A stretch of 44,917 nucleotides of DNA. Origin: Aulosira sp. FACHB-615 (GTDB taxonomy: Bacteria > Cyanobacteriota > Cyanobacteriia > Cyanobacteriales > Nostocaceae). The DNA is taken from the NCBI RefSeq assembly GCF_014698045.1, contig NZ_JACJSE010000041.1, positions 1 to 44,917 of the forward strand. Reading direction: 5' to 3'. Below the pieces are notes generated by a model. It worked only from the letters and a program-made list of their open reading frames with translations. It was not told the origin of the DNA and did not search any database. The position numbers and the translations under genes are program-made. Shown here piece by piece: positions 23,404-31,369 of the stretch (the stretch's first letter is position 1; each line of letters starts with the position of its first letter).

Positions 23404-25179
23404 ATGAATGATCAATTCTGGACTTTGTATGACTTTACAGAAACTAGTGGTTATCCTCCTTTCAAACGGTTAATTCAAAATCGTTTGCGAGAGAGAATAG
23501 AAAAACTGGTGCGGTTGCATCCCCAATGGGGTGAGAGCGACTATGTGGATCATTTTGTTACAATTCTCAATGATGATTCCCAAGCGGAAACAGAGAAAAA
23601 GTTAGCTCACTGGCACTTATTAGCTTACTTCGATCGCGATCGCTGTTACCTCATTTGGCGCAATTGGTGTCGTTTGCCGTTTTACGCTGCTTATGCCGAA
23701 AATTTATATGCTCTGACTAACGAACACCTGTGTAACCGCGAAAAATTACAGCAATATCTCAATAAGTACAAAACTAATGACAATAGTGGTGCAAGTCTCA
23801 AAACCTATATCTTAGGGGTACTGAGAAATGTCACTCGTGAGCATATCAATTGGGAATCACCCTGGCATCTATTATGCGATGTTGATATTAATAGTCGCAG
23901 AAAATTGCAAACCGCAGCCGAACGCCTGAAAGCAGCATTGCAAAGCACTGGTAAACAGGAACCAGAAATTTCCCAATATCTTTTTGCTTGGCAATATTTT
24001 ATTCCTGTTTACAAAAACAACCGCGTCTACCATCCTCAAAGACAAGGCGGGGGAAAATGGCCAGAACCAGAATTTTCAGATTTTGTCCAAACGGCTAAAG
24101 ATTATAATTCTCAGAGATTTCAACCAGGCGCACCCCTGCAAGTCGCCGTTGGTGTAGCCATCACACCAATCATGATTCAAAAATGGATGAATACCTGTAT
24201 TGAAGCTTTACAACAATCGGAGCAAATTAAGGAAGTGCCTTACGATGCTAATAGTAATGAACAGCCAGATACAGCCAGTTTCAACTTTTGGGAAGTGGGA
24301 GAAACAGAAGCAGAAAACGCAGAATCTTTAGCAGCAGTAGACTTAATTTTGCGTAGCGAACTTGAATTGATTGAGCAGAATTTAGCTAAAATTCGCAGCC
24401 AAATTCCCACATCTTACCGTCAGGCTGTGATGCCTTTGTGCTATCCCCATCGCTTGGCGCTGTTAACTCAAGAACAGTTTGCTAGTAGAATGAACGTCCA
24501 TCAAGGAACCGTCTCGCGCTATATTTCCAAGTATATAGAAACGCCATTATTAGAAAAGTTTCAGGAGTTAACCCGTGAACAGTTGAATCCGACAGCTTAT
24601 ATCACAACATTTTTAAATGAGAAATTTAGCAATTTTAATCTAGTAGCTAATCCCCTTGCCTCTCAATTAATTGCTGCACTTGCAGATTTAGCACCTGAGT
24701 TACAACAAATCATTAAACTTAAATATGGTCAAAAACTGAATATTACTGAGCTAACTAAAATTATTACTCAGAATAAATCTCTTACTCAAGAAGAAGTAAC
24801 ACAAAAACTAATTATAGCTGAAGATGAATTACAGAGCAATTTCTTAAATATCCTCAAGCAATGGCAAAATAACTATATCAAATCATGGCTAAAAAACTAT
24901 TATCAAAATTTAATTCAAGCTGAATTATTAAAATCGTTTACCCAATTAGAATCACCATCCCAAGAAATTTTATGGCAAAAATATGCTCAAAAAATCCTCA
25001 AATCTAATAGTGATGCTCAAACAATTACTACAGCTAAACAGCAGTTGCAGCGTTCTTTTCTCCAGAGGATTGATCAGAAGTTTGGTATTTCTTTAGAAAC
25101 GGAAATTCAACAAGTTGGAGAAATAATTGAAGATTGGCTATCGACAAACTTGCTCTATCAAGAAATTCAGAGAAGTTGA
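23404..25179 (+). CDS. sigma-70-like / HTH regulatory protein, first gene of CHAT-CHASE2 operon
   Basis: 591-aa soluble protein. The region 352-385 (LTQEQFASRMNVHQGTVSRY, then ISKYIETPLLEKF) looks like sigma-70 region 4 or a related helix-turn-helix: TQEQ(F/V)A..M.V.QGTVSR. The N-terminal 300 residues are helical and charged, with LHPQWGESDYVDHFVTILND and a YILGVLRNVTREHI segment, and do not show a clear -10-binding region 2. The C-terminal 180 residues are Gln/Leu/Ile-rich helices. I recall related cyanobacterial proteins being annotated as sigma-70 family factors beside DUF1822 and CHASE2 genes, but this sequence alone does not prove sigma activity. The downstream DUF1822 gene starts 9 bp after the stop, so they share a transcript. 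The ribosome-binding site is weak (GCGGAAAA). Confidence 0.7.
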   Translation: MNDQFWTLYDFTETSGYPPFKRLIQNRLRERIEKLVRLHPQWGESDYVDHFVTILNDDSQAETEKKLAHWHLLAYFDRDRCYLIWRNWCRLPFYAAYAENLYALTNEHLCNREKLQQYLNKYKTNDNSGASLKTYILGVLRNVTREHINWESPWHLLCDVDINSRRKLQTAAERLKAALQSTGKQEPEISQYLFAWQYFIPVYKNNRVYHPQRQGGGKWPEPEFSDFVQTAKDYNSQRFQPGAPLQVAVGVAITPIMIQKWMNTCIEALQQSEQIKEVPYDANSNEQPDTASFNFWEVGETEAENAESLAAVDLILRSELELIEQNLAKIRSQIPTSYRQAVMPLCYPHRLALLTQEQFASRMNVHQGTVSRYISKYIETPLLEKFQELTREQLNPTAYITTFLNEKFSNFNLVANPLASQLIAALADLAPELQQIIKLKYGQKLNITELTKIITQNKSLTQEEVTQKLIIAEDELQSNFLNILKQWQNNYIKSWLKNYYQNLIQAELLKSFTQLESPSQEILWQKYAQKILKSNSDAQTITTAKQQLQRSFLQRIDQKFGISLETEIQQVGEIIEDWLSTNLLYQEIQRS

Positions 25180-25188
25180 GGAAGGAAA

Positions 25189-26616
25189 ATGCTGAATTTG
25201 CAAAAAATTGCCACGATTTATCCGAATCATATATGCTTGCCGTTATCACCAAAACTGCAAGAAGAAGCTTGGCAGCAATCTCAAGCTCATACTAATGCCG
25301 CAGCTTGCTGTCAAGCTTATCTTAATTATCTGTGTTTCAAGTCTTTTGTACCTTGGTTAGAGGCTTGGTTAGCAGAAGAAGATGCTAATGTGAACATCAA
25401 TAATATTATTGCCGCCAATACTTGTAACTCCCTGTGGGAATTTGTGAATGGAACTCCTATTGATTTAGGTGACATTAGATTAGTTTTAATTCCCAGTGAA
25501 ACGAGTGATTTAGAGGAATTTGTTGTTCCCGGCGAGTGGGTTGATATTCCTAGCTGGCGAAAAGATTATTATCTGGCTGTGCAGATTAATTTAGGTGAGC
25601 CTGAGCAATCTTGGCTGCGGTTGTGGGGATATGTCAGCTATCAAAAATTGAAGAGTCGGGGGATATATGATCAGGGCGATCGCTCTTACTATATTAATCA
25701 GGCTGTCTTGACGGAAGATATCACACAATTGCTCCTCCTGCCCCAACCAGATTCTCGTCCCCAAACAGCAGCGCCACCGCAGTTATCTACAGCAGTAGTG
25801 GCAGATTTATGCACACAAATCAGTAATCCTGATTTATACTCCCCTAGATTAGCGGTAACATTTGAACAATGGGCAGCATTGCTAGTCAATGAAGAGTTGC
25901 GGCAAAAACTCTACCAGCAACGGTTATCACTGCCGAATTTAGCTGTCGTCAACTTGCGTCAGTGGTTACAAATGGCTGACAGTATGATTGCAGAAATTTG
26001 GCAAGCGGTAGAGTCAGTTTTAACACCACCAGAATTCAGTGCTGTGCGGGGTGCGGAAGAGCAAGTTTCTGTGGAAGCGATCGCGCCAGTAATTCGCCTC
26101 CTCAAATCCAATCGCCCAGAAAAAGAACGCGCTCAAGCCGCCGGGGTGTTAGGACAAATTGGTGTCGGTCATCCAGAGGCGATCGCGGCGTTGGTAGAAT
26201 TGTTACAAGTTGCCCAGGATGAGGAAACCCGTTGGGAAGCGGCTTTAAGTTTAGGCAAAATCGCCCCTGATCATCCCCAAGCCGGCATCAGTAAAGCCCG
26301 ATTGATTGATTTGGGCTTGCAATTGGCGGGTTGTCAAATGGCTCTGGTTGTCACTATTCGTCCCAAAACAGAATCAAAAATCGGAGTGCGGTTACAAGTG
26401 CAGCCAATCAACCAGCAACATCAACTACCACCCCATCTGACACTGAGCGTAATTGCTGGTGGTGAAACTCGTTTGCAAGCAGAAACAAGAAGTGACGAAC
26501 AAGGCGCAGGGAAAGACAAAATTCTGCAATTGGGTTTTAGTCCCCCGCCAGGAACTCAATTCCAAGTGCAGGTAACTTTGGATAAAGTCAGCGTGAGTGA
26601 GACTTTTATTGCGTGA
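25189..26616 (+). CDS. DUF1822 family protein with HEAT-like repeats
   Basis: 475 aa. ATG 25189 has a strong GGAAGG site upstream and lies 9 bp after the sigma-like gene. The N-terminal about 190 residues carry the DUF1822 pattern: early PNHICLPLSPKLQEEAWQQS, Cys/Ala-rich helix AAACCQAYLNYL, a VVPGEWVDIPSWRKDYYLAV core, and LRLWGYVSYQKLKSRGIYDQ. Residues about 300-370 hold two HEAT-type helical repeats (ERAQAAGVLGQIGVGHPEAI, ALVELLQVAQDEETRWEAAL). The C-terminal 90 residues are a beta-rich domain (MALVVTIRPKTESKIGVRLQ, LQLGFSPPPGTQFQVQVTLD). No signal or membrane segment is seen, so it is probably cytoplasmic. Function is unknown; its constant place beside a CHAT-CHASE2 protein suggests a scaffold or a substrate of that module (inference). 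Confidence 0.85.
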   Translation: MLNLQKIATIYPNHICLPLSPKLQEEAWQQSQAHTNAAACCQAYLNYLCFKSFVPWLEAWLAEEDANVNINNIIAANTCNSLWEFVNGTPIDLGDIRLVLIPSETSDLEEFVVPGEWVDIPSWRKDYYLAVQINLGEPEQSWLRLWGYVSYQKLKSRGIYDQGDRSYYINQAVLTEDITQLLLLPQPDSRPQTAAPPQLSTAVVADLCTQISNPDLYSPRLAVTFEQWAALLVNEELRQKLYQQRLSLPNLAVVNLRQWLQMADSMIAEIWQAVESVLTPPEFSAVRGAEEQVSVEAIAPVIRLLKSNRPEKERAQAAGVLGQIGVGHPEAIAALVELLQVAQDEETRWEAALSLGKIAPDHPQAGISKARLIDLGLQLAGCQMALVVTIRPKTESKIGVRLQVQPINQQHQLPPHLTLSVIAGGETRLQAETRSDEQGAGKDKILQLGFSPPPGTQFQVQVTLDKVSVSETFIA

Positions 26617-26688
26617 ACAAATTAGACGATATTATTGTGTTAATCTTTGCGTCTCTGCGTAAGACAAAAAATTAACTGGAAAGCAGCG

Positions 26689-29019
26689 ATGAGCAGGGTA
26701 GCAGTTCTCAAAATTGGTAGGGGAGATTTTGCTCAAGGGTTTGAAGTATCCCTAGAACTGAGGGAAGATGGCGGTTCTTCGGTGGGGGAAATTGAAGGTA
26801 GGTTGGGAGCTAATACTGAGATTGAAGGCTTGTATTTTTTGTGGCAACAATCTTTTCGGAATCTCACTGCGATTGCCCGCTATGATGGTTGGGAAATTGA
26901 GGAAAGCTTACCGACGAATCGCGCAACTAAGGAAATCGCGGCTGACTGTTGGCAAAGAATGAGACAAGTAGAAACCAACCTCAATCAATGGTTGCAAGCA
27001 TCGGGGGAAGTCGGTTGGCAAAAAATTCGGGAAAGGTTGAGTAAAGAGTTAGCCAGTCAGCCGGATACTCTGCGGTTAGCGATTAAAGCCAAGGAAGTAA
27101 TGTTATGGAAGTTACCTTGGCATACCTGGGATTTACTAGCAAGTTATCCAAATGTCGGTGTTAGCTATAGTCCGATAGAATATGAAGCTTGGGAAGTTGG
27201 GAAACAGCAAACGCCACGCGATCGCGTCCGGTTGCTGGCAATTTTTGGTGATCATCAACACCTAGATTTAGAAGCAGATCGTCAGGCGATCGCCAATCTT
27301 CCACAAACAGAATCAGTTTTTTGTCATCAACCCCAAGGGCGAGAATTAATTACCCAACTCCGAAATCCCCAAGGCTGGGATATTTTCTTTTTTGCTGGCC
27401 ATAGTCAGACTGTAGAACAAAGAGGCCGCATTAGTCTTAGTACTAGAGAAAGCATCGAAACTGAGCAATTTAAACATGCTTTTCGGGAAGCGATGCAAAA
27501 AGGGTTAAAGATTGCCATTTTTAACTCCTGTGAAGGTTTGGGACTAGCGCAACAGTTAGCTGATTTACACGTCCCGGTGATTATTGTTATGCAAGAGATT
27601 GTCCCCGATGTCGTTGCTCAATCGTTTCTCAAAGAATTCTTGCGGGAATATGCGGCGGGACAAACTTTATACACTGCTGTGCGCCGCGCTCAAGAACGAC
27701 TAGAGGAATTTACGGATTTACCGGGGGCGACTTGGCTACCGATGATTTACCAAAATCCCGCCCAAGTAACACCGACTTGGAAAGATTTGCGGCCGATCAG
27801 CCTTCCTAATTACCGTCGTCGGCTAGACTGGAAAGATTTGCAAGATATCTTGGTACGGAGTTTACTGGCGACTGGCTTAATTATGACATTGCGGTTTTTA
27901 GGTGGACTCCAGCCGATAGAATTGTGGGCTTTTGATTTATTTATGCGCTTACAACCAGATAGCGGAATTGATGAGCGTCTTTTGATTGTCCAAGTTACAG
28001 AACAAGATATTCAAGAGCAAGGGCGGTATCCTTTGAGCGATCGCGTAATTTGGCAAACCCTAGAGAAACTCCAGGCCTATCAACCCAGAGTGATTGGCTT
28101 AGATATTTACCGCGATTTACCAGTGGAACCGGGACACCGGGAACTAGCCGCCCACATCCCGAAAAACTCCCGGCTGGTAACAACTTGCGAAGTCAGCAAA
28201 CCAGAGTCGAACACTGATAAATTTGGTGTTGCACCTCCCCCTACTAGTCCGCCAAGCAATGTGGGTTTTAGTGATTTTGTAGTGGAATCAGATGGCATAA
28301 TCAGGCGTTCTTTGTTACATATAGATCCAGGAAATTCCCGGTGTCAGTCTTCATTTGCCTTCAGTGCCAAATTAGCCTGGCGTTACCTCGATTTTGAGGG
28401 CATCAAACCACAAGCCACATCAGAGGGCAACTTGCAGCTTGGCTCGACTGTTTTTCAGCCTTTGGAAAATCATACTGGTTTTTATCACAACATTGATCCG
28501 CGTGGTCATCAAGTTTTACTCAATTACCGTTCAGCGCAAAAAGTTGCCAGGGAAGTTACCTTAGCCGCCGTTCTCAAAAATGATTTACCACCCCAGTGGG
28601 TGAAAGATCGGATTATTTTGATTGGTGTCACAGCACCCTCGATTGGCGATCGCTTTTTTACTCCCTTTAGTAAAGAAGTTGACAAAAAAATGTCCGGTAT
28701 AGTCATTCACGCCCAAATGGTGAGTCAAATGCTCAGTATCGCTCAACAAGAACGCCCTTTACTAAAGTTTTGGCCCCAGGGTTGGGATGTGATTTGGATC
28801 TGGAGTTGGTCACTAATTGGGGGTTTATGTGTTTGGAGATTTGACTCGGTTTTATATCGTCGAGTTTTAGCTGTAACAGCCAGTGTTATCCTTGTTAGTC
28901 TGTGTTTTGGCTTCTTCTTGAGCGGTCTTTGTCTCCCAGTGATACCATCAGTATTTGCTTTGGCAATTACCTACGTGATTAAAACTGGTTTAAAGCGGCA
29001 TTTGGGAGGGAAATCATGA
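26689..29019 (+). CDS. CHAT-CHASE2 membrane protein
   Basis: 776 aa from ATG 26689 (MSRVAVLKIGRGDFAQGFEV), with GGAAAG upstream. Residues about 150-370 are a CHAT domain, a caspase-like peptidase fold, with FFAGHSQ (His238) and IFNSCEGLGLAQQL (Cys281) as the catalytic pair, and a LPGATWLPMIYQNP end. A membrane segment near 385-405 (VRSLLATGLIMTLRFLGGL) leads to a CHASE2 sensor domain of about 270 residues (FDLFMRLQPDSG, LLIVQVTEQDIQEQGRYPLS, VIGLDIYRDLPVEPG, VLLNYRS, DRIILIGVTAPSIGDRFFTP). The end has further hydrophobic helices (about 700-770). CHASE2 domains normally face the periplasm and feed kinases or cyclases; here the intracellular partner is a CHAT domain instead. The stop overlaps the DUF928 start by 4 bases (ATGA), so the genes are translationally coupled. 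Confidence 0.92.
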   Translation: MSRVAVLKIGRGDFAQGFEVSLELREDGGSSVGEIEGRLGANTEIEGLYFLWQQSFRNLTAIARYDGWEIEESLPTNRATKEIAADCWQRMRQVETNLNQWLQASGEVGWQKIRERLSKELASQPDTLRLAIKAKEVMLWKLPWHTWDLLASYPNVGVSYSPIEYEAWEVGKQQTPRDRVRLLAIFGDHQHLDLEADRQAIANLPQTESVFCHQPQGRELITQLRNPQGWDIFFFAGHSQTVEQRGRISLSTRESIETEQFKHAFREAMQKGLKIAIFNSCEGLGLAQQLADLHVPVIIVMQEIVPDVVAQSFLKEFLREYAAGQTLYTAVRRAQERLEEFTDLPGATWLPMIYQNPAQVTPTWKDLRPISLPNYRRRLDWKDLQDILVRSLLATGLIMTLRFLGGLQPIELWAFDLFMRLQPDSGIDERLLIVQVTEQDIQEQGRYPLSDRVIWQTLEKLQAYQPRVIGLDIYRDLPVEPGHRELAAHIPKNSRLVTTCEVSKPESNTDKFGVAPPPTSPPSNVGFSDFVVESDGIIRRSLLHIDPGNSRCQSSFAFSAKLAWRYLDFEGIKPQATSEGNLQLGSTVFQPLENHTGFYHNIDPRGHQVLLNYRSAQKVAREVTLAAVLKNDLPPQWVKDRIILIGVTAPSIGDRFFTPFSKEVDKKMSGIVIHAQMVSQMLSIAQQERPLLKFWPQGWDVIWIWSWSLIGGLCVWRFDSVLYRRVLAVTASVILVSLCFGFFLSGLCLPVIPSVFALAITYVIKTGLKRHLGGKS

Positions 29020-29831
29020 TGCGGTTGATAGGATTAGGTTTGGTATGGGTTTTAGCTGTGAATCAGGGAGAAGTTTCATCCCCCATCAAGCAGTCCCAGT
29101 CAACACCCTCTAGAATTTCTGCGGTAATTTTTAATCAACCACCGTTATCATCCAGAGGCGCACCGGGAAATCGCCAAGGTGGGGGAACTCGTGACGGTCG
29201 CAATTGCACCGCCCTAGATATTAAAGAGCGTCTCACCGCTATAGTTCCGGCTGTGGAATCAGAACCAAAAATGAGCCATGTTTGGGGCTTAACGGTTAGC
29301 GCCTCTCCGACACTCTGGTTTTATGTTCCTTACCAGGCCAAAGATATTCAGGGCGCTGAATTAGAATTATGGGACGAAACTAGCCGCGAACAGCGAAATT
29401 ACAAGCAAATTTATCAAAGAACTTTCACTGTTAAGGAAACACCAGGTGCGATCGCTCTCAGTCTGCCATCCACAGTTAAACTCGAACCAGATAAAAACTA
29501 TCATTGGTATTTATCCCTAAACATCAATTGTCAGGGTGACAATGAATCAATCAATGTCAATGGCTGGATTCAACGAGTCAAATTTCAACATACTCCTTCC
29601 GTGAATCGCCAGCAAGTTATTTTGTATGCTCAAAAAGGCATTTGGTACGATGCTTTAACCCAATTAGCCCAACTCCGCCGCCGCAATCCCCAAAGCAAAT
29701 CCTTGATGCAAGATTGGCAGAAATTACTAGGAGATGTCGGTTTAAAAGAGATTGCTAACAAGCCTATTGTTTCATGTTGTATGGCAGAAGGCAGGAGGCA
29801 GAAGGCAGGAGGCAGGAGGCAGTCCCGATGA
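29016..29831 (+). CDS. DUF928 exported protein with repeat-derived tail
   Basis: 271 aa, 4-base overlap with the CHAT-CHASE2 gene. The N-terminus (MMRLIGLGLVWVLAVNQGE) is a short hydrophobic signal; cleavage is not certain. The DUF928 domain covers about 55-250: CTALDIKERLTAIVPAVE, VWGLTVSASPTLWFYVPY, AELELWDETSREQ, IALSLPSTVKLEPDKNYHWY, a Cys-containing INCQGDNESINVNGWI, and the helical YAQKGIWYDALTQLAQLRRR. The last 14 or so residues (GRRQKAGGRRQSR) come from a GGCAGAA/GGCAGGA short tandem repeat that has invaded the 3' end, so the original stop has probably been lost. DUF928 proteins are usual companions of CHASE2/CHAT and DUF1822 genes in cyanobacteria and are probably periplasmic. Confidence 0.88.
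   Translation: MMRLIGLGLVWVLAVNQGEVSSPIKQSQSTPSRISAVIFNQPPLSSRGAPGNRQGGGTRDGRNCTALDIKERLTAIVPAVESEPKMSHVWGLTVSASPTLWFYVPYQAKDIQGAELELWDETSREQRNYKQIYQRTFTVKETPGAIALSLPSTVKLEPDKNYHWYLSLNINCQGDNESINVNGWIQRVKFQHTPSVNRQQVILYAQKGIWYDALTQLAQLRRRNPQSKSLMQDWQKLLGDVGLKEIANKPIVSCCMAEGRRQKAGGRRQSR
29783..29822. repeat. GGCAGAA/GGCAGGA heptamer repeat inside the 3' end of the DUF928 gene
   Basis: About five to six heptamer-like units (GCAGAAG, GCAGGAG) in tandem. They are coding in the last part of the gene and encode Arg/Gln/Gly residues not expected in the domain. Confidence 0.75.
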
Positions 29832-29846
29832 AACAAGTTTCATCGG
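29825..29846 (+). terminator. perfect hairpin over the DUF928 stop codon
   Basis: CCGATGAAAC (29825-29834) and GTTTCATCGG (29837-29846) form a 10-bp perfect stem with a 2-base loop. It includes the TGA stop (29829-29831). No U run follows, so a factor-independent role is uncertain. Confidence 0.45.
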
Positions 29847-29875
29847 CAAGTATGAAGGTGCGACTAGCATTTTTA

Positions 29876-29917
29876 CTCAATACTCAATACTCAATACTCA
29901 GCACTCAGCACTCAGCA
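29876..29917. repeat. CTCAATA/CTCAGCA heptamer tandem repeat
   Basis: Six consecutive heptamers: three CTCAATA then three CTCAGCA. It is a typical short tandemly repeated repetitive sequence of filamentous cyanobacteria; it is too short and lacks spacers, so it is not a CRISPR array. Confidence 0.8.
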
Positions 29918-30032
29918 GGTAAAAGATTTTGGATTGAATCGGAAATCTAAAATTGATATCATGTCCGGCAAATCATTTATGACTCAGCACATCTGTGCAG
30001 AAATAGGACTTACGCAAGAACCCTCTCAAATC

Positions 30033-30203
30033 CAATACGGTTCAGTTAAGAAAATAAATTAACTGCTACACATAAAACATATCTATTTTTTGGAGGGGGT
30101 TTGGGGGACGCAACCGTCTCCCAATCGGGGGTTTGGGGGAGAATCCCCCAAGTCTTGGTTCTTCTGAAATCAATAAGCTGACAACGTTAACTGAACCGTA
30201 TTG
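30033..30203. mobile_element. nested MITE-like element with 17-bp ends (171 bp)
   Basis: Perfect terminal inverted repeats CAATACGGTTCAGTTAA (30033-30049) and its reverse complement (30187-30203). It is flanked by the 10-bp direct repeat CTCTCAAATC (30023-30032 and 30204-30213), which is the target duplication inside element A. The interior carries copy 2 of the structured G-rich repeat. It is non-coding. Confidence 0.8.
30086..30156. repeat. structured G-rich dispersed repeat, copy 2
   Basis: Matches 13246-13315 with few differences, inside the nested element. The two hairpins are kept in plus-strand RNA; the change CGTCCCCC to CGTCTCCC converts one G-C pair to G-U. Confidence 0.7.
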
Positions 30204-30399
30204 CTCTCAAATCCTCTTAACTTCGTGTCCTTTGCGCTCTTTGCGGTTCGTTTTTTCATGATTTTGCGTAAGTCCTGAGAAAGACAAAACTCTTTCTCCC
30301 ACTGCTCCCTGCTCCCTGCTTCCTTTTAACAATTTGAACTTTTTTGATTTTTCTCGCGCTGTATAGTAATCTCTACCATGCTTTACTGGCGAGAAGTTC

Positions 30400-30969
30400 A
30401 TGTTCTTCACATCTACTAAAAGTCAAGTTGGTTTTATCTTGCAGTGGGCGATCGCTACTTTGGGTGGTTTTTTGATCAGTTTGTGCTGGATTGAAGTCGG
30501 GGAAAAGCCAGATGTGGGGGTGGCGCAGGCTTCTTTGGGTGGTTTGGCGATCGCATTTCCCCAAAGTTTACTCATCCGCCATCAAATTTTATCTGGGCGC
30601 TGGGTGTTAGCGACTTTGTTGGCTTGGGCAATCATCACGGCTATTGGTGTGGGTGCTGTGGGTTGGATTGTCCCCAATACACCAGCTTTACCCCTAAGAA
30701 TATTTTGGGGGACAAATTTAGGTGCTGTTGCTGGTTTGATTATTGGCTTCGCACAGTGGACAGCGATTCCCAAGTCTGTAGCTTTGTCATGGCAATGGAT
30801 ATTTGTGAGTGCGATCGCTTGGGCGATGGCTGTACCCATTGGCGCAATTGTGGGAATAGTATTACTCCGGTTAACGCGGTTGTTTTTAGGTGAAGTTGTT
30901 GGTTTAGCTATTGCTTGGATTGTTGTTGCCATCTTCACAGGGATCAATGCTTACCGACTATTGCGATAA
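30400..30969 (+). CDS. small polytopic membrane protein, unknown function
   Basis: 189 aa, inner-membrane. About five hydrophobic segments: near 10-30 (VGFILQWAIATLGGFLISLC), 42-58 (AQASLGGLAIAFPQSLLI), 70-92 (LATLLAWAIITAIGVGAVGW), 100-120 (FWGTNLGAVAGLIIGFAQW), 130-155 (WQWIFVSAIAWAMAVPIGAI) and 168-185. The order WxxA-x-LAWAI and IGFAQW resembles a family of small cyanobacterial membrane proteins with internal repeats of WV(L/F)x(T/S)xxAWA(I/M), but no function is known to me. ATG 30400 has no clear ribosome-binding site; element A copy 3 ends 122 bp upstream. No neighbour gives an operon context. Confidence 0.75.
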   Translation: MFFTSTKSQVGFILQWAIATLGGFLISLCWIEVGEKPDVGVAQASLGGLAIAFPQSLLIRHQILSGRWVLATLLAWAIITAIGVGAVGWIVPNTPALPLRIFWGTNLGAVAGLIIGFAQWTAIPKSVALSWQWIFVSAIAWAMAVPIGAIVGIVLLRLTRLFLGEVVGLAIAWIVVAIFTGINAYRLLR

Positions 30970-31369
30970 TTTATCATTTCTCATCCAGGCAAAATCATCA
31001 TGCAATATTTTGTTAATATGCTGTTAATAGCACTGCATATTTAAATAACATTAAGAAATGTAATTTTTGGCAAATATTGCTTTTGAGTATACTTAGATGT
31101 ATGCAACAATCTTAAATCATTCTTAATAAAAAATGACTAATAAATTTGCATCTGATTGCAAATGCACTCTGATCTTCAAGGAGATATATTTGTTGAGTTG
31201 ACTGCTATTAAGTTTCCGATATTTCTGATAAGAATAGAAAAAGATCGAAAAATCAGTTGAGCAAAGACAGACAATGCTTTGCTGTAAGCGCAAAAAAGCA
31301 TTTTTCATCACTTAGCATCATCAGGGGTTGCGCTTAGAGGAGTCATTAATAGCAGACAGGGACTCTCCC
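30970..31369. other. intergenic region, AT-rich, no gene seen
   Basis: 400 bp between the membrane protein and the histidine kinase. It is AT-rich, without a credible reading frame, terminator or repeat that I could assign. The promoter of the kinase presumably lies here. Confidence 0.5.

Larger units (their letters stand above)
30004..30277. mobile_element. MITE-like element A, copy 3, interrupted by a nested element
   Basis: Ends TAGGACTTACGCA (30004-30016) and TGCGTAAGTCCTG (30265-30277) with direct repeats AGAAA (29999-30003 and 30278-30282). Without the nested 171-bp element and its 10-bp duplication it would be 93 bp, close to copy 4, with which it shares interior sequence (CTCTCAAA near the left end, TAACTTCGT, and ATTTTGC at the right end). 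Confidence 0.8.

Noticed and set aside
29876..29917. Possible CRISPR-like array
   Set aside because: Units are 7 bp with no spacers; it is a heptamer tandem repeat.
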